Positions 1 to 5,959 of a DNA stretch of 6,003 bases are shown here, one piece after another. The notes beneath the pieces were generated by a model. The model was given only the letters and a program-made list of their open reading frames with translations, did not search any database and was not told the origin of the DNA. The position numbers and the translations under genes were made by a program. Each line of letters starts with the position of its first letter. Positions within the stretch are counted from its first letter, which is position 1. The stretch is from positions 1 through 6,003 of the forward strand of contig JAEUVW010000160.1 in NCBI GenBank assembly GCA_016786525.1, given 5' to 3'. Origin of the DNA: Chitinophagaceae bacterium. Lineage in GTDB: Bacteria; Bacteroidota; Bacteroidia; Chitinophagales; Chitinophagaceae.

Positions 1-159
1 ATCCTGCAGATGGCTGCCAGCCGGATCAAGACGGTGGTCGGTGACCAGCTGAAGCGCAAGGCAGCTATTGATACCATCGATCAGCGGCATTTCGGTATCC
101 TGGAACCCCTGCCGGTGCCTGAGCTGAAAAGCACCGTTGTACCCAATCCCGGGCATTAA
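1..159 (+). CDS. 3' end of an unrecognised gene (52 codons visible)
   Basis: An open frame enters at base 1 and ends at TAA 157-159. The visible C-terminus begins ILQMAASRIKTVVGDQLKRK and ends TVVPNPGH. It contains a basic, probably helical stretch (residues 4-27 of the fragment) and then a proline-rich tail (EPLPVPEL, then VPNPGH). No catalytic motif, signal peptide or membrane segment is visible, and I do not recognise the family. Codon use resembles the following genes, which supports a real coding end. The stop lies 14 bases before the xerD start on the same strand, so the two are probably co-transcribed. The 5' end and the function lie outside the window. Confidence 0.6.
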   Translation: MLQMAASRIKTVVGDQLKRKAAIDTIDQRHFGILEPLPVPELKSTVVPNPGH

Positions 160-173
160 AACTGATAAAACGT

Positions 174-1064
174 ATGTCTGCATCCTTCCTGAACTCCTTT
201 AAGAGCTATATGAGCCTGGAACGGTCTATGTCGGAGCATACGATCAGCGCCTACCTGCATGATGTGGCCCTGCTGTTCGGTTTTTTGCAGGAGCATAGCA
301 TACCGGTAAAGGATGTTGTGCTTAAAGATCTGCAATCGTTCCTGGAGCATGTAGGGTCTCTGGAGCTGAGCGCCCACTCGCAGGCCCGGGTCCTGAGCGG
401 TATCAAATCTTTTTACAGGTTCCTGCTGCTCGAACGCGTTATCGATGCAGATCCTACCGAATTGCTGTCCGCGCCTAAACTGAGCAGGCCTTTACCTGTG
501 GTGCTTTCTGTAGCGGAAATAGACAGTATGATTGCGGCGATCGACCACAGCAAAGCCGAAGGGCAGCGCAACCGGGCCATAGTGGAGACTATGTACAGCT
601 GCGGCCTGCGGGTGTCTGAACTCACGGGGCTTACGCTGTCCGGCCTTTTCCTGGACATCGACTTTATCCGTGTGACGGGTAAGGGAAATAAGGAGCGCCT
701 GATACCGGTAGGTGCCGAAGCGGCAAAACAGATCAGCCTGTACCGCCAGCATACACGCAGCCATATGAAAGTGCAGGAAAAATACTCGGACGTACTGTTC
801 CTGAACAGGCGCGGCGCCCCGCTCAGCCGTGTGATGATCTTTATGATCATCAAAGACCTGGCGGAAAAGGCAGGCATCAAAAAGAGCGTACACCCGCATA
901 CCTTGCGGCATTCTTTCGCCACGCACCTCGTAGAGGCCGGGGCAGACCTGAGGGCGGTGCAGGAGATGATGGGGCACAAGAGCATTACGACCACGGAGAT
1001 CTATACGCACCTGGATAAAAAGTACCTGCGCCAGACCCTGGAGCAGTTTCACCCGCGGTATTAA
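174..1064 (+). CDS. xerD: Site-specific tyrosine recombinase XerD
   Basis: This 296-residue cytoplasmic enzyme would act with a XerC-type partner at the dif site to resolve chromosome dimers through a 3'-phosphotyrosyl intermediate. The N-terminal core-binding (SAM-like) domain covers about residues 5-90 and the catalytic domain about 108-290. All six expected catalytic positions can be read: Arg146 (in CGLRVSEL), Lys170 (TGKGNKE), His242 and Arg245 (HTLRHSF), His268 (MMGHKS) and Tyr277 (YTHLD). Each sits two residues before its Escherichia coli XerD counterpart, and the length matches the family (about 298). The ATG at 174 gives the usual short N-terminus; Met13 and Met19 would cut into the first helix. 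No clear Shine-Dalgarno sequence precedes it. XerC, XerD and the single-Xer (XerA) type are close relatives, so the D assignment is less certain than the family. Confidence 0.93.
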   Translation: MSASFLNSFKSYMSLERSMSEHTISAYLHDVALLFGFLQEHSIPVKDVVLKDLQSFLEHVGSLELSAHSQARVLSGIKSFYRFLLLERVIDADPTELLSAPKLSRPLPVVLSVAEIDSMIAAIDHSKAEGQRNRAIVETMYSCGLRVSELTGLTLSGLFLDIDFIRVTGKGNKERLIPVGAEAAKQISLYRQHTRSHMKVQEKYSDVLFLNRRGAPLSRVMIFMIIKDLAEKAGIKKSVHPHTLRHSFATHLVEAGADLRAVQEMMGHKSITTTEIYTHLDKKYLRQTLEQFHPRY

Positions 1065-1067
1065 CAG

Positions 1068-1130
1068 TTAATAATTAACAATTAATAGTTAATAATTATT
1101 CATTTTTAATTTTTCATTATTCATTAAAGA
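1068..1130 (+). repeat. AT-rich heptamer tandem array between xerD and the K+ channel gene
   Basis: The 65-bp spacer 1065-1129 has only 8 G or C bases. From 1068 it can be cut into nine 7-base units that all begin with TT: TTAATAA at 1068 and 1089, TTAACAA at 1075, TTAATAG at 1082, TTATTCA at 1096 and 1117, TTTTTAA at 1103, TTTTTCA at 1110, and a degenerate TTAAAGA at 1124. Because of this phase, longer matches recur every 21 bases: AGTTAATAATTA at 1066-1077 and 1087-1098, and ATTATTCATT at 1095-1104 and 1116-1125. The last unit runs into the A of the channel start codon, so the array forms the whole leader of that gene. From memory, similar TTAATAATTAACAATTAA-type spacers are common in Bacteroidota. 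Whether it has a function is unknown. Confidence 0.75.
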
Positions 1131-2119
1131 TGGCTACGCTACGCAACAGCTCAAAGAGTATCAACAACAGTGGCTTCAGCGCCAATACCAGCGCTGAAGG
1201 CGGCAGGCTGGTAAACAAAGACGGTACCATCAACCTGAAAAAGACAGGCATGAGTTTCCTGGACCGCATGAGCTGGTACCACCTGCTGCTGCGCCTGTCC
1301 CGGGTAAAGTTCCTGCTCTTCGTGTTCCTGTTTTACACCGTTGTCAATACACTGTTCGCCTTTATTTATGTGACCATTGGTATTGAGCACCTGAAGGGTA
1401 CAGATGCGGGCGGCTCCCTGGCCAACCAGTTCCAGCAGGCATTTTTCTTCAGTTCGCAAACGCTGACCACCGTGGGTTACGGGCACATCAGCCCGGAAGG
1501 CCTGGTGGCCAACGTGGTCGCGTCGCTGGAATCTTTTGCCGGCATTATGTCTTTTGCCCTGGTCACGGGATTGTTCTTCGCCCGTTTTTCACGGCCTAAA
1601 GCTTACCTGAAATTCAGCGAACACATTCTTGTTGCTCCGCACAAAGGCGGTACTGCGCTGATGTGCCGGGTGGCCTCGCAAAAGAACAACCACCTTACGG
1701 ATGCCCAGGCCCAGGCTACGATCGCCTTTCACGTCGCAGAAGAGGGCAGGAGGGTCACTAAGTTCTTCCAGTTGCCGCTGGAGATATCCTCGGTCAATTC
1801 GCTGGCGCTCAGCTGGACCATTGTGCACCTTATCGATGAGCAAAGTCCGCTCTGGGGCTTCAGTGAAGCAGACCTGCAGCAATCGGACATAGAAGTAATG
1901 GTAGGGGTAAAGGCTTTTGACGATCATTATTCCAATACCGTACAGCAAAGAACATCCTACGATGCGTCGGAACTGGTGTATGGCGCGAAGTTCCTACCGG
2001 CCTTCCAGCGTTCGGCTGATGGTAGCCATACCCTGCTGGAACTGGACAAGCTGGACCGCTATGAGCGGGTGAAAATTGAAAGCAATTCGTTCAATGCTGC
2101 TGTGACAACGGCGAATTAG
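1130..2119 (+). CDS. Bacterial inward-rectifier potassium channel (KirBac family)
   Basis: This 329-residue inner-membrane protein should form a tetrameric K+ channel. In order it shows a Ser/Asn-rich N-terminus (1-25), a Kir-like stretch RLVNKDG then the amphipathic slide helix (about 43-57), TM1 (about 59-82), a pore helix (about 100-112), the K+ selectivity filter TVGYG (114-118), TM2 (about 124-150) and a cytoplasmic immunoglobulin-like Kir domain (about 155-310). Family landmarks include ARFSRPK (151-157) after TM2, HLIDEQSPLWG (233-243) and RTSY (274-277). Aligned by eye to KirBac1.1, the gate phenylalanine is Phe150 and the TM2 glutamate is Glu134. The rectification-controller position is Phe142, not acidic, which suggests weak rectification (inference). 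The ATG at 1130 is preferred; starting at Met41 (1250) would lose the conserved RLVNKDG segment. It lies 65 bp after xerD and 34 bp before argS, all on one strand. The TVGYG filter plus the Kir domain excludes Kv- or KcsA-type channels. Confidence 0.93.
   Translation: MATLRNSSKSINNSGFSANTSAEGGRLVNKDGTINLKKTGMSFLDRMSWYHLLLRLSRVKFLLFVFLFYTVVNTLFAFIYVTIGIEHLKGTDAGGSLANQFQQAFFFSSQTLTTVGYGHISPEGLVANVVASLESFAGIMSFALVTGLFFARFSRPKAYLKFSEHILVAPHKGGTALMCRVASQKNNHLTDAQAQATIAFHVAEEGRRVTKFFQLPLEISSVNSLALSWTIVHLIDEQSPLWGFSEADLQQSDIEVMVGVKAFDDHYSNTVQQRTSYDASELVYGAKFLPAFQRSADGSHTLLELDKLDRYERVKIESNSFNAAVTTAN
1174..1199 (+). repeat. 9-bp perfect inverted repeat (hairpin) early in the channel gene
   Basis: CTTCAGCGC at 1174-1182 is the exact reverse complement of GCGCTGAAG at 1191-1199, with an 8-base loop (CAATACCA). 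It starts 44 bases into the coding sequence and encodes part of the Ser/Gly-rich N-terminal tail, which is poorly constrained in this family. In RNA it would form a GC-rich stem just behind the initiating ribosome's footprint. The pairing is seen directly; a regulatory role is speculation, because one such repeat per several kilobases can arise by chance. Confidence 0.5.
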
Positions 2120-2153
2120 TTATTTTCGCGTACAAATTTTTTCAACAGATATT

Positions 2154-3953
2154 ATGCTTACCCAACAGATCAGGCAGGCCGCCCTTGCCGCATTGCATTA
2201 TTTTTACCCCAACGAGACTTTTACGCCCGATATGGTCAGCATCAACGAGACCAAGGCGGAGTTCCGCGGAGATTACACCGTCGTGTTGTTTCCCTTTGTA
2301 AAGATGCTGCGACAAAAGCCGGATGCCCTGGGCGCACAGATCGGCGGCTACCTGGTAGAGCAGTATGCAGACCTGTTTGCAGAATACCAGCTCGTGAGTG
2401 GCTTTTTAAATCTTACGGTTAAAGACCTTTTCTTCACCGGTATGCTGCAGCAAAACTGGCACAATCTTTCCTTCGGTACGCACAGCGGCGACGGCAAACG
2501 CGTGATGGTGGAGTACTCTTCCCCCAATACGAACAAGCCTTTGCACTTCGGCCACCTGCGCAATATTTTCCTGGGTTATGCCCTGGGCAATATCCTGAAA
2601 GAAACCGGTAAGGAGGTCATCAAAGCCAACCTCATCAATGACCGCGGTATCCATATCTGCAAATCGATGGTGGCCTGGCAGGACTATGCCAACGGGGCCA
2701 CACCGGAGAGCACCGGTATCAAAGGCGATCACCTGGTGGGCGACTACTATGTGAAATTTAATGATGTCTATAAGGCTGAAATCAAAGCCCTGGTAGCGGA
2801 AGGCATGGATGAGAAGCTGGCGGAAAAGGAAGCCCCGGTGATGAAACGGGCACAGCAGATGCTGCGCCAGTGGGAAGCCGGTGATACAGCAGTCTACAAG
2901 CTCTGGCAGACGATGAACGGCTGGGTGTATGGCGGCTTCGAGGTGTCGTACAAAAGGTTGGGTGTAGACTTTGATAAAATGTACTACGAAAGCAATACCT
3001 ACCTGCTGGGCAAAGCGATTGTGGAAAAAGGCCTGGAGAAAGGCGTACTGTTCCGCAAGGAAGACAATTCGGTATGGATAGACCTGACGGAAGACGGCCT
3101 GGACCAGAAGCTGCTGCTGCGCGGCGACGGTACTTCGGTGTACATCACGCAGGACATTGGGACGGCGGTGCTGAAGTATAATGACTTCAAACTGGACCAG
3201 TCGGTGTATGTGATCGCCGATGAGCAAAACTATCATATGCAGGTGCTGAAGCTCATCCTCAAAAAGCTGGGCGAGCCTTGTGCTGAGGGTATTTATCACT
3301 TGTCGTACGGTATGGTGGAGCTCCCGACCGGCCGGATGAAGAGCCGGGAAGGTACGGTGGTAGATGCGGATGATATGATGGATGAAATGAAGCGGATGGC
3401 GCAGGAGCAGACGGAGCAAAACGGCAAGGCCGAAGGCTTCAGCCCCGATGAGCTGGACCGCCTGTACACGATGATCGGTATGGGCGCGCTGAAGTTTTAC
3501 CTGCTGCGTGTAGACCCGAAAAAGAAAATGATCTTCGACCCCAAGGAGTCCATAGACCTGCATGGCTTTACGGCTACCTTTATCCAGTATGCCCATGCGC
3601 GGATCAGCTCTATACTACGCAAGGAGCAATTGCCGCTGATGCCGGGTACGGAGCGCTTTTCAGGCTATACGACCACGCAGGCGCTGGCAAAAGGGGAAAA
3701 GGATATACTGGTCGCATTGGAGCGTTACCCGATGGTCTTGCAGGAGGCGGCCGGGGAAATGAACCCGTCTGTGCTCTGCAACTATACTTTCGGTCTGGCC
3801 CAGCTGTTCAATACGTTTTACGATCAGCACAGCATTTCGAAAGCGGAGAGTGAGGAGAAAAAAGACCTGCGCCTGATGATGATCGTGATGAGTGCACAGG
3901 TAATGCGACATGCGATGAAGCTGCTGGGTATAGCACTGCCGGAAAAAATGTAA
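2154..3953 (+). CDS. argS: Arginyl-tRNA synthetase
   Basis: This is a 599-residue class Ia aminoacyl-tRNA synthetase that attaches arginine to tRNA-Arg using ATP, in the cytoplasm. The N-terminal additional domain that contacts the tRNA D-loop is about residues 1-95. The Rossmann catalytic core carries the SPNTNKP segment (123-129) followed by the HIGH-type signature HFGH (131-134) and NDRG (152-155). The second ATP-binding loop reads GRMKSREGTVVDADD (393-407), the divergent ArgS form of KMSKS. The C-terminal DALR anticodon-binding helices start near YAHARISSI (479-487) and run to the end. Length and motif order are normal and no frameshift is seen. The ATG at 2154 fits the family start; the leader is A/T-rich (CAACAGATATT) without a Shine-Dalgarno sequence. 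It follows the channel gene by 34 bases, so read-through is likely. A weak -7-like box (TATTTTCG, 2121-2128) might add transcription. Confidence 0.96.
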   Translation: MLTQQIRQAALAALHYFYPNETFTPDMVSINETKAEFRGDYTVVLFPFVKMLRQKPDALGAQIGGYLVEQYADLFAEYQLVSGFLNLTVKDLFFTGMLQQNWHNLSFGTHSGDGKRVMVEYSSPNTNKPLHFGHLRNIFLGYALGNILKETGKEVIKANLINDRGIHICKSMVAWQDYANGATPESTGIKGDHLVGDYYVKFNDVYKAEIKALVAEGMDEKLAEKEAPVMKRAQQMLRQWEAGDTAVYKLWQTMNGWVYGGFEVSYKRLGVDFDKMYYESNTYLLGKAIVEKGLEKGVLFRKEDNSVWIDLTEDGLDQKLLLRGDGTSVYITQDIGTAVLKYNDFKLDQSVYVIADEQNYHMQVLKLILKKLGEPCAEGIYHLSYGMVELPTGRMKSREGTVVDADDMMDEMKRMAQEQTEQNGKAEGFSPDELDRLYTMIGMGALKFYLLRVDPKKKMIFDPKESIDLHGFTATFIQYAHARISSILRKEQLPLMPGTERFSGYTTTQALAKGEKDILVALERYPMVLQEAAGEMNPSVLCNYTFGLAQLFNTFYDQHSISKAESEEKKDLRLMMIVMSAQVMRHAMKLLGIALPEKM

Positions 3954-3964
3954 GTTACCGGCAG
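3936..3964. terminator. Possible hairpin shared by the two convergent gene ends
   Basis: CTGCCGG (3936-3942) pairs with CCGGCAG (3958-3964), leaving a 15-base loop that contains both stop codons (argS TAA 3951-3953 on + and the small gene's TAA 3957-3955 on -). A GC-rich 7-bp stem between convergent genes could slow RNA polymerase in both directions. There is no T-run after the stem on either strand and the loop is long, so it is not a classical intrinsic terminator. The pairing is seen; the function is a guess. Confidence 0.3.
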
Positions 3965-4101
3965 CCGGAAAACTTAAACCCGAAGTAGAATACAAACAGC
4001 CAGGCAATGCCTTTGAGCAGGAAGAACAGGAAACCGGCAATGCCGATGCGTTTCAGCCAGGTTTTTTTGTTGTTTGGGGGCGCTTGATTTTCCTGTTCCA
4101 T
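3955..4101 (-). CDS. Small single-span membrane protein, 48 residues
   Basis: On the - strand an ATG at 4101-4099 opens a 48-codon frame ending in TAA 3957-3955. The protein has a polar head (MEQENQAPPNNKK), a basic and aromatic linker (TWLKRIG, 14-20), a hydrophobic helix from about 20 to 41 (IAGFLFFLLKGIAWLFVFYF) broken only by Lys30, and a short basic tail ending SGCR. This layout suggests a single inner-membrane helix with the charged N-terminus in the cytoplasm. The pattern W-L-K-R-I-G then G-F-L-F-F-L-x-K-G resembles small hypothetical proteins I recall from Bacteroidota, but I know no function. A longer frame over the same bases (4156-3974) gives a Cys/His/Gln-rich, membrane-free protein and looks like its shadow. 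A TATTTTTG box upstream supports independent transcription. It converges with argS with one base between the stops. Confidence 0.65.
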   Translation of the reverse strand: MEQENQAPPNNKKTWLKRIGIAGFLFFLLKGIAWLFVFYFGFKFSGCR

Positions 4102-4219
4102 CAGATAGTTTCGATTGTGTTTCTTTTATGACACAAAAATAACATTGCTGTGACAATTGCGTTTTAAAGATCGGGAATAATACAGGCAGCTTATTTTCAA
4201 AAAAGGAAATTTTAAAACC
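4102..4219. other. Divergent intergenic spacer
   Basis: These 118 bases separate the - strand small gene from the + strand membrane glycosyltransferase gene and must hold the control signals of both. On the - strand there is the TATTTTTG box. On the + strand no full TAnnTTTG box is present; the nearest are TAGTTTCG (4106-4113) and TATTTTCA (4192-4199). The leader just before ATG 4220 is A-rich with a weak AGGA at 4204-4207, 12 bases from the start. An 8-bp inverted repeat, GTTTTAAA (4161-4168) and TTTAAAAC (4211-4218), spans the right half but is low in complexity. No tRNA or other RNA gene was seen. Confidence 0.5.
4134..4141 (-). promoter_or_regulatory. Bacteroidota-type -7 promoter box for the small membrane-protein gene
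   Basis: Read on the - strand, 4141-4134 is TATTTTTG, an exact match to the Bacteroidetes primary sigma-factor -7 consensus TAnnTTTG. Transcription would start near 4128 and give a leader of roughly 25-30 bases before the ATG at 4101. No convincing -33 TTTG/TTG box is seen at the usual 19-21 base spacing (the position holds AAAC), so the match is to half of the promoter only. Confidence 0.4.
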
Positions 4220-5935
4220 ATGGCTGTGACCAGACCAGGCTCTACATCACGCTTCCGGCTCCTGCCCCTGTTGGCAGGCTGTGGCCTGGTACTGCTGTAT
4301 GCCTGCTTTGCCCTGTACTATACCGGGCATTCCCGTGCAGCACTGCTGGCAGACTTCCTTGGAGCAGACGGCTGTATTTACCGGCAGCAAAAGTTTGTCA
4401 GCCAAACCTTTACCGAAGCACTGAAGCAAAAAGGCAATCTCTGGAGCCTGGCCGGTATTGTGCTGGCCCTGGTCTTCGCCGGGTCCCTGTACCGCATGCC
4501 ATTCCGTTTACCCTGGCGTGAAGCAGGAGCGCTGTTCAGGAAGCATGCTTTGCCCCTGCTGGCCTTGCTGGTACTCTGCCTGGCTGTGTCGGTATACGGC
4601 TTTTACCACAATGCTTTGTGCACGGACGAGGCCTTTTCGGCACTGAACTGTGCCGAACAGCCGGTATACCGCCTGCTGTCGTATTACCCGCTGCCGAACA
4701 ATCATGTATTCTATAATTTCCTGAATCACTTTGCGGCAGGTATTTCCGGCAATGCATTCTACTCCGGGCGGGTGCTGTCCATTCTTTTTTACTGTGTGCT
4801 GTGCGGTGCCAATTTCCTGCTGTTTGAGCACTTTACGCACAACCGCTTGCTGGCCTTCCTGTGCAGCGCTTTGCTGGCATTGCAGTTCATCGTCTGGGGA
4901 TTCGGGCACCAGGGGCGGGGCTATGCACTTTGTTTCCTGCTGGAGTGGGGCGGCTTCTTTTCCTTTTATGCCTATTTTTTCAGCGCCGGGCGGTCTAAGC
5001 CTGAAGCGCTGTCCCTGTTGCTGTGCTGCAATATACTCGGCGTATGGACAGTGCCCATCTACCTGTACCTGGTGATGTTCTTTTGCTGCAGCGCACTGCT
5101 AATGATGGCTTGGAGGCGCCAGTTGTACCTGCCCTTCTGGTACACCATGGCACTGAGCGGTGTGGGTGTCTGCCTGGTGTATCTTCCCCTGTTTTGCTAT
5201 TCGGGTTTCGGCTCCATCTTCGGCGGCTACGCTACCGGCCAGCCGCTCCGGGAACTCTGGGATCTGTCCTGTATCTATTTCTACAACATCGTATCGCTGC
5301 AGACTTTTAATTTCCTCGACCTGATGAAGCCGCTGGCTACGGTCTTGTTCCTGGCACCATTTGCGCTGTGGGGGGTATTCCGGAAGCGGCTGGGGCAGTT
5401 CTCCGGCTTGCTGTTCCTGTATGTGATGCTGTGGTTTTCGCTGCTGCTGATGTCGGTGCTGGTGCGGCACCTGCCGGTGATGCGCGGCATTGGTTTTCAT
5501 ATGCACTTTTCGCTGCTGCTGCTGTTGCTGATGGTGGTGACACTGGTCGGAACGGGGCGTCGCTTCAGAGTCGTATCTGTAGGTTTGTTTACCGGTATTA
5601 CTGTTTTATGCGCCGTGCGCATGTTCAATTATAATAAGGAATTCAGCCCAACCGACTTGTACGGGCAGGATACCCGGGCCTTTTACCGTTCCCTGGACGA
5701 ATTGCCACAGGATTTTCCGCCCGGCGCCCGCATCTGGTTGCCCGACGAGTGCTTTATGTGGCCCTATGTGCTCAAAGACCGCAGCAAGGCAGATCTGTAC
5801 GATTGCAGCTTCCGCAACCAGGAAATCCTCTTCTTGTCGGAAGACGATAAACCATTGCCGGAAGCAATGATGAAGCAATACCACGAACGGGGACAGGCCA
5901 GCTGGTTTAAGGTGTATGAACGAAACAGTGAATAA
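4220..5935 (+). CDS. Polytopic membrane protein, probable GT-C-type glycosyltransferase
   Basis: This 571-residue integral membrane protein has about 12-13 hydrophobic spans (near 12-33, 73-90, 109-128, 182-202, 209-227, 236-255, 262-297 as one or two, 310-328, 371-387, 394-413, 430-445, 450-467) and a soluble tail, 468-571. After the third span a large loop carries an acidic pair, TDE (135-137), then PLPNNHVFYNFLNH (157-170) and a GRVLSILF helix. An acidic pair in an outer loop followed by an Asn/His-containing P-x-NH segment is typical of GT-C enzymes that use polyprenyl-phosphate sugar donors (ArnT/PMT-like), so transfer of a sugar on the periplasmic side is inferred. It holds about 20 cysteines; Cys134 and Cys144 bracket the TDE motif. 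A glycosyltransferase-like gene follows at once, fitting a glycan-assembly cluster. Donor and acceptor are unknown. A flippase or polymerase (Wzx/Wzy type) is less likely given the TDE loop. The ATG at 4220 has an A-rich leader and no strong Shine-Dalgarno sequence. Confidence 0.65.
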   Translation: MAVTRPGSTSRFRLLPLLAGCGLVLLYACFALYYTGHSRAALLADFLGADGCIYRQQKFVSQTFTEALKQKGNLWSLAGIVLALVFAGSLYRMPFRLPWREAGALFRKHALPLLALLVLCLAVSVYGFYHNALCTDEAFSALNCAEQPVYRLLSYYPLPNNHVFYNFLNHFAAGISGNAFYSGRVLSILFYCVLCGANFLLFEHFTHNRLLAFLCSALLALQFIVWGFGHQGRGYALCFLLEWGGFFSFYAYFFSAGRSKPEALSLLLCCNILGVWTVPIYLYLVMFFCCSALLMMAWRRQLYLPFWYTMALSGVGVCLVYLPLFCYSGFGSIFGGYATGQPLRELWDLSCIYFYNIVSLQTFNFLDLMKPLATVLFLAPFALWGVFRKRLGQFSGLLFLYVMLWFSLLLMSVLVRHLPVMRGIGFHMHFSLLLLLLMVVTLVGTGRRFRVVSVGLFTGITVLCAVRMFNYNKEFSPTDLYGQDTRAFYRSLDELPQDFPPGARIWLPDECFMWPYVLKDRSKADLYDCSFRNQEILFLSEDDKPLPEAMMKQYHERGQASWFKVYERNSE

Positions 5936-5959
5936 TGGTTAATGTTTAATGGTTAATGT
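5932..5959 (+). repeat. Four-unit heptamer array overlapping a stop and the next start codon
   Basis: Four 7-base units lie head to tail: ATAATGG (5932-5938), TTAATGT (5939-5945), TTAATGG (5946-5952) and TTAATGT (5953-5959). Put another way, TAATGGTTAATGT occurs at 5933-5945 and again at 5947-5959. The array covers the stop codon of the membrane glycosyltransferase gene (5933-5935) and the likely ATG of the next gene (5949). It shares the TTAAT core and the 7-base period with the array at 1068-1130. Confidence 0.75.

Noticed and set aside
492..1052. Long - strand frames opposite xerD (also 413-994)
   Set aside because: Antisense to a gene with all six catalytic residues intact. The translations have no motif and an odd Arg/Cys/His-rich composition.
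1066..1102. A dif-like recombination site next to xerD
   Set aside because: TTAAC (1075-1079) and GTTAA (1088-1092) form an inverted pair with an 8-base centre, but the arms do not match known XerC/XerD half-sites and the symmetry follows from the heptamer array.
2121..2128. TATTTTCG as a -7 box for argS
   Set aside because: It matches five of six fixed positions of TAnnTTTG, but no TTG-type -33 box lies 19-21 bases upstream.
2111..2142. Possible intrinsic terminator between the channel gene and argS (GCGAA/TTCGC then six T)
   Set aside because: The stem is only 5 bp with a 9-base loop, and the T-run starts 7 bases after the stem. Too weak to call.
2406..3596. A 396-codon open frame on the - strand inside argS
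   Set aside because: It lies wholly antisense to a certain argS gene. Its protein is rich in His, Gln, Val and Leu with no recognisable domain, as expected of a shadow frame opposite a biased GC-rich gene.
3974..4156. A 60-codon - strand frame overlapping the small membrane-protein gene
   Set aside because: It shares bases with the 48-codon frame but gives a Cys/His/Gln-rich product with no membrane helix or family likeness. The 48-codon frame is more protein-like and better placed behind the promoter box.
4161..4218. 8-bp inverted repeat GTTTTAAA / TTTAAAAC before the membrane glycosyltransferase gene
   Set aside because: It is almost pure A/T with a 42-base gap, and expected by chance in an AT-rich spacer.
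5511..5530. CTG trinucleotide run in the membrane glycosyltransferase gene
   Set aside because: It simply encodes a leucine-rich membrane span (residues 432-437). It is short and interrupted by TTG.
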